NCBI RefSeq assembly: GCF_020921035.1
Contig: NC_063150.1
Span: 8,742,001-8,806,000 of the forward strand
DNA from: Rhodamnia argentea
Taxonomy: Eukaryota > Streptophyta > Magnoliopsida > Myrtales > Myrtaceae
Reading direction: 5' to 3'
DNA length: 64,000 bases
Shown here: piece after piece, positions 34,204 through 46,148 of the stretch
How the letters are laid out: every line of letters starts with the position of its first letter
Numbering within the stretch: the first letter of the stretch is position 1
Program-made: the position numbers and the translations under genes
Notes under the pieces: model-generated
What the model saw: the letters and a program-made list of their open reading frames with translations, nothing else
What the model was told of the DNA's origin: nothing
Databases searched by the model: none

Positions 34204-35415
34204 TGAAGATAGTGGTAGAAAACGCTCAAGGCACAGACTTCAAGTGAAATTCGATAATCTGGCGAGGCTGTGAGTGAGAGAGAGGAACAAGAAGCGGCAG
34301 ATATTTTTGGAAGAGAGAGGCGGCCAAGGGAGGCGGTAAGAGGGAAAGATAAGGTCTCAGAGAGGGAGAGAAATGGAGGAGAGATATATGGCCTTCTAGC
34401 CTCCACCTCTCTCTCTGTTGCTACTGCTCTGCTATGCTATCGTTTTCTCTTTATAGAGAGAGAATCAACAGGAGAAAATAATTCGAAGAAATGAGCGATA
34501 AACCTGTGATTCTTTCCTCCGTCCATTAACAGAAATGGGCCGATATGCGATCTTGTCTCTGGAGTTTACAACCCATGGACCTCTTGTGGCCCTCTTCCCA
34601 TATTACTTGGTTTGGTTTTGTCTTACGTATTCTTTGTATTTTACTAGTTACCTTGTGACATTCTTCCCTGTCTTCTGCATTTTCTTACCACTTTTTTTTT
34701 TTACCATCTTCTTTGTTTTCCATTAGTGCTTTACAATTGGGAGGATGAAGCTTTCAGCTGTCTTTTATGGTCTTGACATATGAATCACCAGCAGTAGAAA
34801 TGCGAAAATCAGACGCGACTAAAAACGATGTGCTTTTCGATGATATTGTAACGACTTTTGATTATCTAATCTTACTTGTGTTACCCTTTTCTTGGGTATG
34901 ACCAAAGCAAGTTATATAATTTATGGCGCATTATTCTGATTTCGTGACATTGCGCATGATGATGTAATGGCATAAGGACCCTTCAATTACTCAGCATCTC
35001 CTTCCCTCCATGGTAACTCTTCATGCTTTTATTGCGGATGATTCAGCCTAAGAGTTCATTTTGGGCATTCTGCAGACTGACGTCAAATCAAATTCCAACT
35101 CGGAAACTTTGGAGCACCAAGATAGTGACAATGATGATCATGATTATTCTGGAACAATTACAAGCACTAAATGTTCCATTTAAAAAAAAATTAAGCAAAA
35201 ATTTAATGAAAAATAGAATATGTGACAGCATATGTTATTGGACAACCCAGACTGAACAGAGAGAGAGAGAGAGAGAGAGAGGAGAGACCATCATTGGTTT
35301 GCCAGTGAAGCAAATGCTTCTCCTTCCCCTCGTTCCATCCTCTCAATTTCTTGTTCCCACTCAACTCACTCCATTAAGCAACCCACAATAAAAATCCCAT
35401 TTTTCCCCCCAAAAG
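34204..35415. promoter_or_regulatory. Divergent promoter region between RH3 and the LAZ1-like gene
   Basis: Head-to-head spacing of about 1.2 kb between RH3 ATG and the presumed LAZ1 first exon. The RH3 leader side (34260-34470) is purine-rich on the plus strand with GAGAGA runs; a (GA)n tract at 35259-35286 lies near the LAZ1 side. No TATA box was fixed. Confidence 0.5.
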
Positions 35416-35832
35416 AGTTGGAAAACGACAATTGCAACGTCGAACATAGATCTGTTTCGCCTCCTACAATCTCTGACGATCCCGACGCGTCGACGAGGTT
35501 AGTTTCCGATTTCTTCTTCCCGCTCTTGTTTCTTGTCCGAATACCGTTCTTCTTCTTCGTGAAAGTTCTCGAATTCAGTGATCGTTTGGTTAGCGCGATA
35601 ATGCTTGTCATCGTTAATGGTGGCAGGCGCCCAAGTTACGGTTTCACTGTTTTGCAAACCTCGTGGGAAGAAATGAATGGCGCCCAGGATTGTTTAACCA
35701 ATTGGAGTGTCAAGAGCTGAATTTTACTCTAGTTGATGTGAACTTCGGCCGAGGTGGATGACTTGTGATTAGCTCAGTCCTAATATGTTTTTTGTGGGTT
35801 TGTGTTATTTGTGCTGGTTCCAATTGGCTTAG
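35416..35832 (+). other. 5' UTR exon and leader intron of the LAZ1-like gene
   Basis: A GTTAGT donor after ACGAG at 35495 and a pyrimidine-rich TTGGCTTAG acceptor ending at 35832 bound a likely leader intron. Reading through the join does not enter the protein frame, so the exon is untranslated. Exon start is approximate. Confidence 0.5.
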
Positions 35833-35841
35833 TTTTTGGAA

Positions 35842-37475
35842 ATGGTTTTCTATGGTCGTGTTAAAGGGAAGAGGACATTGGTGAAGGATAAGCTTGCAAT
35901 GGGGGAATTCATGCCGATTTATTTCAACATCATCGCGCTTATTTGCACAGTGGGGGCGATCGCGATAGCAGTTCACCACATTTATATGCACTTGGTGAAT
36001 TACACCGAGCCAACTTATCAAAGATTTATAGTCCGCATCATCTTCATGGTGCCGGTGAGTTCTATGAAATTTCAATACTTGAGTCAATGAGAAAGATTGT
36101 GGAAGCTATGAACACTGCATTCTTAGATGTATACTGATATCGCACCTTCCACATTCCATCAATTAGCTTTCCTTTGTTATTCTGTTATGCGTTTCATTTG
36201 AGTGTTAAGGAAAATGGTGGTGGACCTAGATTTGGGGTTAGGATGAGAACTTAGTGATTCTGCATAAACATTCTGGAGGATGAAACTAGATAGATGAAAC
36301 AAAATCGCACCGAATTTTTGTGAACACTTTAACCCGCAACATCAGAGCTGTAGGTTCACTCTTAGACAAGTAGTTTGTGAGCTTTTTTGGAGATTTTACT
36401 TTGCTTTCTTCCATGCTTTATTGGACAGGGGAAAAGCACATTGCTTAGTTGTTATAACGATTGAACTTTGAAGTTGGTGTATTAATTGAGAACATTGGTT
36501 GGTGCAGTCCGTAGCTGCTGTACTGAATCATCATTTGTTATCTTACCTCATATGCTATGAAATCATATAAATGATGGATTTCTCAGCATAGGGTGTGTAA
36601 GAAATGAAATTCGTCAGTAGAGTTGTCTAAATCCTGACTGATTAACAAAAGAACAAAGGTTTTGGTAGAATATGAAATGAGAAAGCTCTTAGAGACTGTC
36701 AAAACTGGTCATCAATTTATCAGATCGTAACTGATTAACAAAAGAACAAAGGTTTTGGTAGAATATGAAATGAGAAAGCTCTTAGAGACTGTCAAAACTG
36801 GTCATCAATTTATCAGATCGTAACTGATTAACAAAAGAACAAAGGTTTTGGTAGAATTTGAAATTAGAAAGCTCTTAAGAGACTGTCAAATCTGATCATC
36901 AATTTATCAGATACTTTTCCTGTTTTCTTACATTCAAGCTGATATCCAGTCTTTCCACTGACCCTATGCCCCCAACAACCCATTCCCTGCCCCTTTTTAC
37001 AGAAGAAAAATTAATAAATAGAGGATCCCTCACCCCATAACACGAAAAAAGAAAACTGCAAGTTAATCTCGAAATCTGTTTAAAATTCAAGATTGTGTTT
37101 TGACTTTTCTGGCCTTTACTATCTGACTAATTGTCCAATCTTATGCTCTTGTCAGGTGTACGCATTGACTTCTTTCTTATCCCTCATAATGAACGAGCAT
37201 TCAATTTATTTCAATTCCATTCGTGAGGTGTAAGTATCTGAATTTTTAACCCATGTTTATGAAGAATTTGGAGAATTTGGTGCAATTTAATGTGCTTTGA
37301 TGTTCCCTTTCCCTGTCAAATTTTTTGAATACTATAATGATGTTGAGTAAGGTAAGCGAAAGCAAAAAGAAACTCTTTTGCTTTCCATCAAAATTCAAAA
37401 GACTATTCAATTATAAGTTTTGGGAGTTTCATGTGTAAACGAAGTCAAAGTGCATGAGTTGCAAAATTTAGGTTG

Positions 37476-37507
<32 letters not shown>

Positions 37508-39513
37508 GCAATAGTCATTTCAGACATGCCCCAAGTATTTGACTTGATTCGTGATATGTAAGTATTTGCATTTATTTCCTGAAGGGGATGTCTCCATTTC
37601 ACATTTTATTTATTTTGTGTGCTATTCATGTTTTTGGTTGGTTGGCCTTTGCTTTTTGCATTGTGGGTCGTACGTACTGGTGTTACGGAGATACAAAAAT
37701 TTTATCACCACCTTTGTAGGCACTCATAGATGTGATCTATAAAAATATTGGCGAGTCTCGAAAATCATAACTTAATTAGTTATTGCTATTTTCTCGTTGT
37801 TTTGGAATTTACTCTTTCAGGTATGAAGCTTGGGTTATTTATAATTTTCTATCACTCTGCCTCGCATGGGTTGGTGGTCCAGGAGCCGTTGTGCTGAATT
37901 TAAGTGGTCGGGTTTTGAAACCATCTTGGCACTTAATGACATGCTGCTTACCTCCAATGCCATTGGATGGGTGAGTGCTTACTGCACGGCCTTGCCTATA
38001 TAGTGTAGTGGGCTCTCTAGAAATACTCAATTGGAAACAGCGCAAGTTTCTTTATTAATCAAGTTACTCTGGGTTATATGTCATGCTTTGCACTAGATAC
38101 TCTTCTGCTTCCCCAAGAAAGTCGGACAATTATTGTGAAGTTTCATTAAACTGCTCTCATGGGAAAACAGAGTTTGACTGGAGTGTTTATATACACTTTG
38201 ACTCCCAGCTTATTTGTGAATGATTTAGACTTCTGAATCTTTCTTGCAGGCGCTTTATTCGTAGGTGCAAACAAGGTTGTCTGCAGTTTGTGATACTGAA
38301 GCCCATTCTGGTTGCCGTCACACTCGTCCTCTATGCGAAGGGAAAATATCATGATGGAAATTTCAGTCCAGCACAGTCATACCTGTATCTCACCATCATC
38401 TATACTTTATCATATACAATGGCACTTTATGCTTTGGTACTATTCTATGTGGCATGCAGAGATTTGCTCCAGCCATTCAATCCAGTTCCGAAGTTTATAA
38501 TCATCAAGTCCGTTGTCTTTCTAACTTATTGGCAGGTGAAATTTCTGCTGTATATGTTGCTTGTGCATTCCTTTGTTTTTCTTTTTGGAGGAAGTGTTTA
38601 ATAAAGAGCATACAAAATTGGTTTGTCGACTTAAGGATTGTAAACAAAGTTGTCATTTGTCTTTCGTGAATAAAATATGTACGATGGATTGTTATTGCCT
38701 AATAAGTTTTTCTCTTGTTTTATTTGCGAACTTTGTTGCTTTGTAATTGGGTTGCTGGAAAGTATAAAGTAGCTGTCTCTTCATGTCTTAAACATTCTTT
38801 TCCATATTGTAGGGCGTCTTGGTTTTCCTTGCTGCAAAGACTGGATTAATCAGAGATGCGGATGAAGCTGCTCAATTCCAAGATTTCATAATATGTGTGG
38901 AGATGCTTATTGCTGCAGTAGGTCACCAATATGCCTTCCCTTACAAAGAGTATGCGGGTGCAAATATTGGTGGTCCTCGTAATTTTACCGCGAGTCTTGC
39001 ACATGCACTAAAGTTAACTGACTTTTATGATGACACTGTCCACCAGGTAAAACTTGGAGGTTGCTGATGTCATTTGATGAACCCCCTTTTTTTTATTTTG
39101 CTTGTGCTGCCCTTGAATGATGATTGAATCAATACTTGTTGCAGTTTGCACCAACTTACCATGAATACGTACTCTACAACCACGACGGTGGCGATGAGGG
39201 AACAAGGAAATACAGGTCACGCACCTTTGTGCCAACTGGCCCGGAAATGGACGCTGTTAGAAAGAACAAGCACATGTTTGGTAACAAAATGGATGAAGTG
39301 CAACTCTCCAGCATGTCTTCTTCTGCTTCTAGCACTCCCAAGAAATCATCGACAGTGCCCGATTCTGCTACCGGGTCAGAGACCATGAAGTCTTCCCTAC
39401 TTGTCGACCCATCAAACTCTTCTGCAGTCCCCTACGACATGTCGCTCATTGATGTGGACATGTCCAGTTATCCTCCGCATGTTCCCGCAGCAGATGAAGC
39501 TAGACAAAGATGA
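35842..39513 (+). CDS. LAZ1-like transmembrane protein (DUF300 / OST-alpha family)
   Basis: Organic solute transporter-alpha family; Arabidopsis LAZ1 was found through a cell-death phenotype and its homologues act at the tonoplast in brassinosteroid-related traffic. Coding exons 35842-36054, 37156-37229, 37821-37970, 38250-38535, 38813-39046 and 39145-39513 join in phase to 441 residues. Seven hydrophobic segments are readable: IYFNIIALICTVGAIAIAVH, IIFMVPVYALTSFLSLI, VIYNFLSLCLAWVGG, FVILKPILVAVTLVLYA, YLTIIYTLSYTMALYALVLF, IIIKSVVFLTYWQGVLVFLA and FIICVEMLIAAVGHQYAF. Family motifs include YEAWVIYNF, NPVPKFIIIKSVVFLTYWQ and FPYKEYA. The C-terminal tail is Ser-rich and polar. ATG 35899 is an alternative start. 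Intron 1 holds a 93-base tandem repeat. Confidence 0.88.
36634..36912 (+). repeat. Three-copy 93-base tandem repeat in LAZ1-like intron 1
   Basis: Units start with CTGATTAACAAAAGAACAAA at about 36637, 36730 and 36823. The first two are almost identical; the third has a few substitutions and one extra base. There are no spacers, so it is a plain tandem duplication. Confidence 0.9.
37473..37507 (+). repeat. Long poly(A) tract in LAZ1-like intron 2
   Basis: About 34 consecutive A, flanked by AGCAA on both sides. It could be a retroposition tail or simple slippage. Confidence 0.7.
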
Positions 39514-40220
39514 CTAGTCAAGCAGTTATCTTCTTTGATGAAGGTACAAGATTACTGTCGGGCAGACTAACACGAGGATGAAAGAAACACGATAGAACGA
39601 CAGAATTTTGCGTGTTGTTTGATTTGGGACCAATTTGCACCTAAGTTTGTGTAGTGTGATGCAGAAACTGAGCTAGGCTTCTCCCTGAAAGTGTCCTTAT
39701 AAGAGCCTAATTGTCTGCTGAGCACTGTAGGTACAGAAATCTGTTACGTACTGGTAAGCAGAGAGTAGTCATGTAATTATCTGCACCACTCTCTTTTTTT
39801 TTTTTTTTTTTTTGCAGCTTCTTGCATGAGCACCATCTTGAGACATATCTTGGCATCGCGATTCTTGTTTTGAGATCCTTAACTTGTTTTCGGATTGCTG
39901 CCAGACGAATGGTATTTCCGGTGATCGTCTCAGTGAAGTGAAGATTGTTATTCGTCGAGTCGACATGGGAGAATCAATTGGAAAGTGCGAGGCCCATGGC
40001 AAACCTTAAAGTTTTCTTTCTTTTTAGGTTGGCATCAGGCCATACTTTTGACTTTTATCACGAAAGGTCAAGCATCAAAATACGGACCGTGGGCTTTTCC
40101 CAGTCCACCGGCGGCTGCGCAGTGTCACCACACAAGTGTAAACCAAAGGGAGGTACTGATAAACATGTGAAGGTTCGCAGCCTTTTGACGGTCGATCAAG
40201 TTTCATTTATTTCCCGAAAA
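39514..40220. other. 3' region of the LAZ1-like gene and intergenic sequence
   Basis: 3' UTR followed by unremarkable sequence with a T-run at 39792-39813. No gene is seen. Confidence 0.5.
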
Positions 40221-40690
40221 TGAATAATTTAAAAAATATATTTTTTATATGACTACTTATATTATTTATAAACATGAATAAATGAAAATTATTTTCATCG
40301 TTTATGAAAATGTTTAGATATAAATAGTCATTGAGAATGAAAATATTTTTTATTAACTAATAATTTTAAACGATACCGGATATCCTTTTCAGGAGACTTT
40401 TTTTTTATCAAATTATTCATTTTTCGAAAAACAAATGGAATTTTCAATTTATTTTTCAAAAAAAATTTGAAGAAAATATTTTTCAAAAAATAATCGCTTA
40501 TATCGTTTAAAAAAATAAATAAACGAAAAACTTTTTCATAGTTTACGAAAATACTTAAAAATAAATTGTTGTCGATAATTAAAAAGAATTTTATTGGCTA
40601 ATTATTTCAAACAATATGAATAATCATTTTTTTTTTAAAAAGATATTTTTTAAATTATTAAATTGCCGTAAAATAAACGGAGCCAACTAG
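40200..40690. mobile_element. AT-rich MITE-like repeat, copy 1
   Basis: Very AT-rich, with many GAAAAATATTTTTC-like and CGTTTATGAAAAT palindromic motifs. It ends AAATTGCCGTAAAATAAACG. A related sequence at 52480-52700 ends ATTTTGCGTGAAACAAACGG. No coding capacity; borders are approximate. Confidence 0.45.
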
Positions 40691-40914
40691 TGCTAGGACT
40701 CGTAAAAATGAAAAAGACTGGAAAAACCCTCCTCAACAGTTGTCCCTTTGACCTTATAACCTTTCTCTTCGCCCTTAATTTCAACCGCATGTAATCCCCC
40801 CATCAAAGTCTCTCACAACGCGCTCTCTCTCTCTCCCCTCTCTCGCTCTCTACCAATAGAGAGAGAAGGCTTCTTCTTTCTGACTGCGTAGTGCAACCTG
40901 AATCCCTGATACAC

Positions 40915-41271
40915 ATGGCCACGGTGAACCCCAGCCTGACGGGTCCAGTCTTCAGGGTTGACTCCATGGAGCACCAGTGCCTGATGATGGAGAAGAGGCA
41001 GCTCTTCCTCCGGAGCTACCAGTTCAGCAGAAAGCGGACCCTCTCGGAGAGGATCAAGAGGTCCTTCACAAGGATCGAGCGGGTCCTCTGCTTCCGGCTA
41101 AGGTCCGCCCGCCGGCTCCGGAAGCTGGTCTGCTCGAGGCTCTCCAGGCTCAGACACAGGCTCTGCTACTCCAGGAGACGATCGAGGTTCCTTCGCGTCC
41201 TCTGCAGCAACAGCTTCTGCAGCAATCAGAAGAGCGATTCGTCATCGTCTTGCTTCTCCTGCTTCTCTTGA
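40915..41271 (+). CDS. Small Arg/Ser-rich protein of unknown function
   Basis: 118 residues in one exon, strongly basic: SRKRTLSERIKRSFTRIERV, LCFRLRSARRLRKLVCSRLS and RLRHRLCYSRRRSRFLRVLC, ending in a Ser/Cys tail. The N-terminus is MATVNPSLTGPVFRVDSMEH. I believe similar small proteins occur in other eudicots but cannot name a family. A CT/GA-rich leader (40816-40866) and an ATG in good context support a real gene. There is no signal peptide or transmembrane segment; basic helices might bind membranes or nucleic acid, which is only a guess. Confidence 0.6.
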   Translation: MATVNPSLTGPVFRVDSMEHQCLMMEKRQLFLRSYQFSRKRTLSERIKRSFTRIERVLCFRLRSARRLRKLVCSRLSRLRHRLCYSRRRSRFLRVLCSNSFCSNQKSDSSSSCFSCFS

Positions 41272-43648
41272 TCGATTGAATTCCATTCATCTGTTCAGAA
41301 GGTTCGGTAGCTGATTAACTCCCTGCCCTGAGAGATTAATCCTCAGTAGCAGCAGCCTTCCATGCTGAAGTGACTTAGACCCAGGATTTCACATGTATCA
41401 CGGATTTAGACGAAAGTTGAAAAATTTGATCTTTTTTCCTTTCTGGGTTTGTTCGTCGCACTGTCCTTGATGAGGTTCGCTAGACATATGCCAACGCGTT
41501 AACGAATGCCATGAATACAAATGTTATTGCAGCCATCATGAAACAGGGTTTGCAGAGATGTCTCACTGCTTTTTCATTTTTTTGATATTTCTGGTACTAC
41601 GTTTTTTTTTTTCTTTTTTATTATCGCTCTACATAGTTTAATATTCAATGTTTCCTGCTGGAAGCTGCAAGGTTTCTACTTTCTCCTTGCTTTTATGGCG
41701 GACTGAATGATAATAATAGTAATTATCATTACAATTATAATAATCAAAGGGAGCGTATCTTCAAAGCTTGGACTCTAAAAGTCAAAGCATCCAGATGAAA
41801 TCCGAGCTTGGATGCAAAACAATAAGCAAATTCCAAGTTGTACAGTTTTCGGGCCGGTGTTTTCCCGTCCCGTTCTAGATCGATTCAATCCGGTTTGACC
41901 GTGCGTCACGTAAAATTTGGTTCGATATTATCCTCTCTCTTTTTTGGCTTTTCTTTTGGTGCAAGACTTTGTAAACAACCGCCAGATGTAGGTGAAATAG
42001 ATATGATGGATCTGGACTAACCCTAGTTTAGTGTTTATACATACATGCATGTATAAAGTGTAAAACGCGCCTGCAACAGGTTTCTTTGAACAAAAAGTCA
42101 AAGAGTTGACGGAAATGGAAGAAACCCATTAGGGTTTCAAAACGATACGCGACTTTCTTCCGTCCAAATTAAGTTTGGAGATTTATTGCAGGCAGCTGTC
42201 TTTGAATTCGACGAAATTACAACATTGCCATTATGGGAAGAAGGTAATATATAATATAAAAAAAAATGAAATTCCTACTTTTGCAGGACCATGAAGAACT
42301 TAATGTGAAATAAATACAGTAAGCTGCCGACCTCTTATGTTTCTGTCATTTGGTTGTTCTGCTTCTGACCACATCCATTGATTTGGTTCTCCTCACGTTT
42401 GTATTTACTTGCATGACAAACGTAGGTATACAAGACTAGCCAACCTTTTCTATCCTCTCCTACTTTAAAGCTCATCTAGGTTAGTTAGAACATCATAAAC
42501 ACAAAATTATCTCGAGGAAAAAAAAAAAAAAACATGGTCGATGCGATAGGAGCCCTCCCTTCAAAATCCGACACGTTTCTCATCTGTCTAGTCAGCCAAC
42601 TGCAAAAAAAAAAAAAAAAAATTTGCTTCATCTCCAAATTGTCTGTGTATATATCAATGAAGGCCTGTCGAGTTTCAGGTGTTGTTGTTCCGAGACCATG
42701 CCTCGCTTTTGAGGAGCAATGGCAAGAGCTGAATCCGGTCAGCCGGTTGACCTTTTTGGAGCATCTTTGGCTGCTTGTGTTGGGAAGATGGAGAGGGATC
42801 TCCTCTCGGGCACGAAGAGTAATGGTATCTCTTTATAGTCTAATCTAAGCAAACTAGACATGCGTCCTTATAACATTCCCATGAGCACAACACGAATGAT
42901 GTTGTCTATCCTTATGCTCTCTGTCTAGTCAAGAAAGATTGGAAGTATTTCATCTTTGTTTGCCTGTGATTCTTGCTGTGAAAGGGTATGACCGCAAAAC
43001 TCGGGGATCTGATAAGCGCAAGCGGACAAAATATAACATGACACACGAATGATCCGCGGTTTGACATGAGGACGGCAAGTTGACCTGAATGCGAGAATAT
43101 GAATATGAAACTCCAACCTTGAAGTCATCGGCTGATTTTGATGTTTGTAAGTTCGCATGCATCAGCAAAGGCTAAGAACGAGATTGCAGACGCTTTTGGA
43201 CAGTAGCAACCAAACTCTCTTGATAAGTTTATAACGTATACGCACACTGATGAATATTTAACTTGACCTGGTTTCTGATGTGTGCTTGCGACTTGTGAGA
43301 TTTGTTTAAATGAGGGTGAGGGGGAAAGAGAGTTGCTTCCAACATGCACAAAACGGAATCCGGCCGTCTCTTTGATTCTAGCCGCCAAGGCATATCTTTC
43401 ACTTAGGATGTTGTGTTTCATCGCCCCGAATATTGTGCATGATGCCTAATGACAACTATGAGCAATAACTTTCGAAAATGGGGCTCTCTTGTTCTTACTC
43501 GATCTCGTCGCAATGAATGTACCGTCGACGCATCTGTTGATTTTCGCGTGTCGATCGAGGCGTCATATTTTCGACGTCACCATATTTAGAAGGCCATAGA
43601 CTCATAGCAATGATCATGCTAGATGTCAATGGTTCTAAGCCAACGCAT
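41272..43648. other. Intergenic, no gene seen
   Basis: AT-rich, with A-runs near 42519 and 42606. Open frames of 60-105 codons (for example 42534-42848) begin in or cross homopolymer runs and show no domain. Confidence 0.5.
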
Positions 43649-44148
43649 GGGAAAATCATCAAAAAAAGTCATAAATCCATTGCGATTGTGTTAATTCGAT
43701 CCCAAACTTTTTTTTTTTTGGGCCAAATTAGTCCTAACTTTTTACATTTGTGCCAATTTGATCCATCTTGACAATTTTGGCAAGCCGGCTCTGACGTGGA
43801 TAGCTGCTAGCACTAATGTGACAATTTTTAATAATATTTTGATATTTTCACTTTTTTATTTGTTTTTCGTTTCTTTCTTTTTCTTCTCCCTCTTCCTCCA
43901 GTCGGTCATCAGGTCGGCGAGGGCAACCTTATCGGCCACTAGCGAGGCTTGGCCTCATTGTTGCTAAGCGAGGCCAACCTCACTGGCCCTCACCTTTGCA
44001 GGGTTCTCGACCTGGCAACAAGTTGGAGGAAAAAAGAGAAGGAAGAAAAAGGAAAAAAATTTAAGACTAAATTGGTAAAAAAAAAAATAGATTTATGATT
44101 GAATTGACACAATTGTAATAGGTTTATAATTTTTTTGATAATTTTTCC
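43649..44148. mobile_element. TIR element of the GGGAAAA family with GC-rich core, about 500 bp
   Basis: The left end is GGGAAAATCATCAAAAAAAG and the right end, read inward, GGAAAAATTATCAAAAAAAT, with longer similarity inside (CATAAATCCATTG against AACCTATTACAATT). The core at about 43900-44005 is GC-rich (GTCGGCGAGGGCAACC, GCGAGGCTTGGCC). No transposase; target duplication unclear. Confidence 0.7.
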
Positions 44149-45785
44149 ACCGCGACCAAATCGAGCTATACTTAGACACTTTCCCCTATGAAGGTCCATA
44201 CAAAGGAACTTTATTTTTTTTATATAAAAAGAAGAACCTCGATACCGCTTGTGAATGCGAATATCCACATAGGCTATTGATTTGAGCGTTCTCTTCGTAT
44301 ATGTTGCTCTCAACGAGAGATTCACAATCGTCAAAAGTACTTTTGAACAGTATCATATATATCATTCCCTTTTCTCTCATGTGAATCACGTGAATGTCTA
44401 CATTCGATCTGAAAAATCGTGGAAAATAAGAACATGGACCACACAAATGTATGCATACTTTTGGTTCCAAAGTCTCCAAACATACATCAGTCCGCTGCGA
44501 TAGGTGAAAGCAGACTGATCTCTTTGCATTGTGCAAGAACAACGCATGTGCCCCCTGCTTGGTGCGTACGTATGTCCATCCATCAAAGCGCCAGCCCGAT
44601 TGCTATTTAAGTCCAATGGAATAAGCCCATGCCATCAGGTGCAACGAAAAGGCCATTAGCCCAAAAGCAAAGAGAGAATAATTAAACTGCTTGCAAATTT
44701 TCAAATGCCTGCGAGTCCGCGACTGGGTAAGGCCAGTCAAATTGTCAATGGGATGGTACTCGGAGTAATCGGTTCCCGGTCCGGTTCTCGGGCGGTCCAA
44801 TCATTGGATCTGTCGCATTTTCTTTTGTGATTTTTCGTCATATTTTTCTCGCTAACGACATTTTCACCTAACCAACTTTCGTTAACTATATTGAGTTTTC
44901 ATTAAATTTGGAAGTCATACTAAGCATTCTAAGCATCTTAGGTTCATGTTTAATTTTACATTTAGGAATTTTTATTCTGAAAAAATATTAGTTGATCTGG
45001 TTCCCCTATAACCGGGAACCGAACCAGAGCGCTTGAGAACCGGATCTAATCGGCCCATTTGGTCCGGTTAGGACAGTTCCTGGGTCGGTTGATCCATTAG
45101 GCTCAGCCTGGATGATACAAACACTAATTGCTGATTAAACAATTACTTCCTCTTGTAATCTTCAATGCAGGGCAAGTTAGACCAACAACCATGCAGGCTT
45201 GATTTGATTCTGCAACAATCTGTGTCGAACGACTTGGAATAAACCAGCAGATCTGCTTTCACTTTTTTCCAATGATGACCACCAATATTCTTTCCTTCCC
45301 GTTGAGCAGATGATTGGCCTCGATAGGCACACTAACATGGGAAGCAATCATTGCACATGCCTCTCACTTTTCCCCTAAACCATCTGTTTCAGTTTGTCCT
45401 CATTCCAGCAGCTGAGAAGAGAGGCTCGTAGCCCAAGTTGTTAAGCTGTGGCTATGGCCATGGAAACCGATGTTAGCCATGTGTTGAAAAGGTAAGTCAC
45501 CTTGGACTGTGTCTGGGTTTAAACTATAATGGAAGCCATGTGTTTGAGGAATCCCAACTGCAGCTTATATCATTGTTTTTGTACTAAAACTTGTGCCGAA
45601 AAATTTCGAAAACCCCGAATCCTGCCAAAAGAACTAGCAATAGGTCACCCCCTTATAAACTATCCACATACCCTTTTGCGCTAGGGACAGTTGCCTTGTT
45701 TAGTAAGCTCAGCTGAGAAGCAGCTGGGCTCTCTCTTCATCTCTTCTAGTGTTTTTTTTTTTTGCCCCTCTATCATCAGTCCTTA
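44149..45785. other. Intergenic; inverted GGTTC-rich segments
   Basis: No gene is seen. At 44766-44800 and 45000-45070, CGGTTCCCGGTCCGGTTCTC-type sequence occurs in both orientations (GGGAACCGAACCAG, GAGAACCGGATC). Such pairs are common in plant inverted-repeat elements; borders could not be set. Confidence 0.4.
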
Positions 45786-46148
45786 ATGCGGCAGATGGGT
45801 CTGCAAGATATTGGCACGGGCCGCTTCAGGCGTCAATACGAGAAGCTGATCAACGTGGATGAGAAAACGATGAGGCCCAGGGGGCGTTGGGTGAGGAATG
45901 TGAACGGAAAGCTCAGGGCTCTCCGGCTGTCTCGCTCTAGGAAACTTACTCTACGGGCATTTTCGCTTATCGCGTTGCCCGGCAAGTTCGCCAGGATCTA
46001 CCGAGACATCGCCAACCGGATGAATTTGGACGGTATCTGCCCGGCCATCACTTTTTCCTCTCAGTGGGGGCTCCCAGTTCTGTCTCACCCGTCTGTGAAA
46101 TGTAGAAGAAGTGCCATGTCCCTTGATAAAAGCTGGGCTTGCGCTTGA
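45786..46148 (+). CDS. Small conserved-looking protein of unknown function
   Basis: 120 residues in one exon: MRQMGLQDIGTGRFRRQYEK at the start, then a basic stretch LRALRLSRSRKLTLRAFSLI, ALPGKFARIYRDIANRMNLD and a C-terminal part SSQWGLPVLSHPSVKCRRSA. The pattern of SRSRKL, Phe-Ser, RIYxDI and QWGLPVLSH looks like a family of short eudicot proteins that I recall only vaguely, so no function is offered. The open frame extends eight codons upstream from a TTG, but ATG 45786 is the natural start. Confidence 0.6.
   Translation: MRQMGLQDIGTGRFRRQYEKLINVDEKTMRPRGRWVRNVNGKLRALRLSRSRKLTLRAFSLIALPGKFARIYRDIANRMNLDGICPAITFSSQWGLPVLSHPSVKCRRSAMSLDKSWACA

Noticed and set aside
36634-36912. Regular repeats that might suggest a CRISPR-like array
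   Set aside because: Units are contiguous without spacers and lie in a plant intron.
42534-42848. 104-codon plus-strand frame
   Set aside because: Runs through an A-tract, giving a Lys run, and shows no domain.
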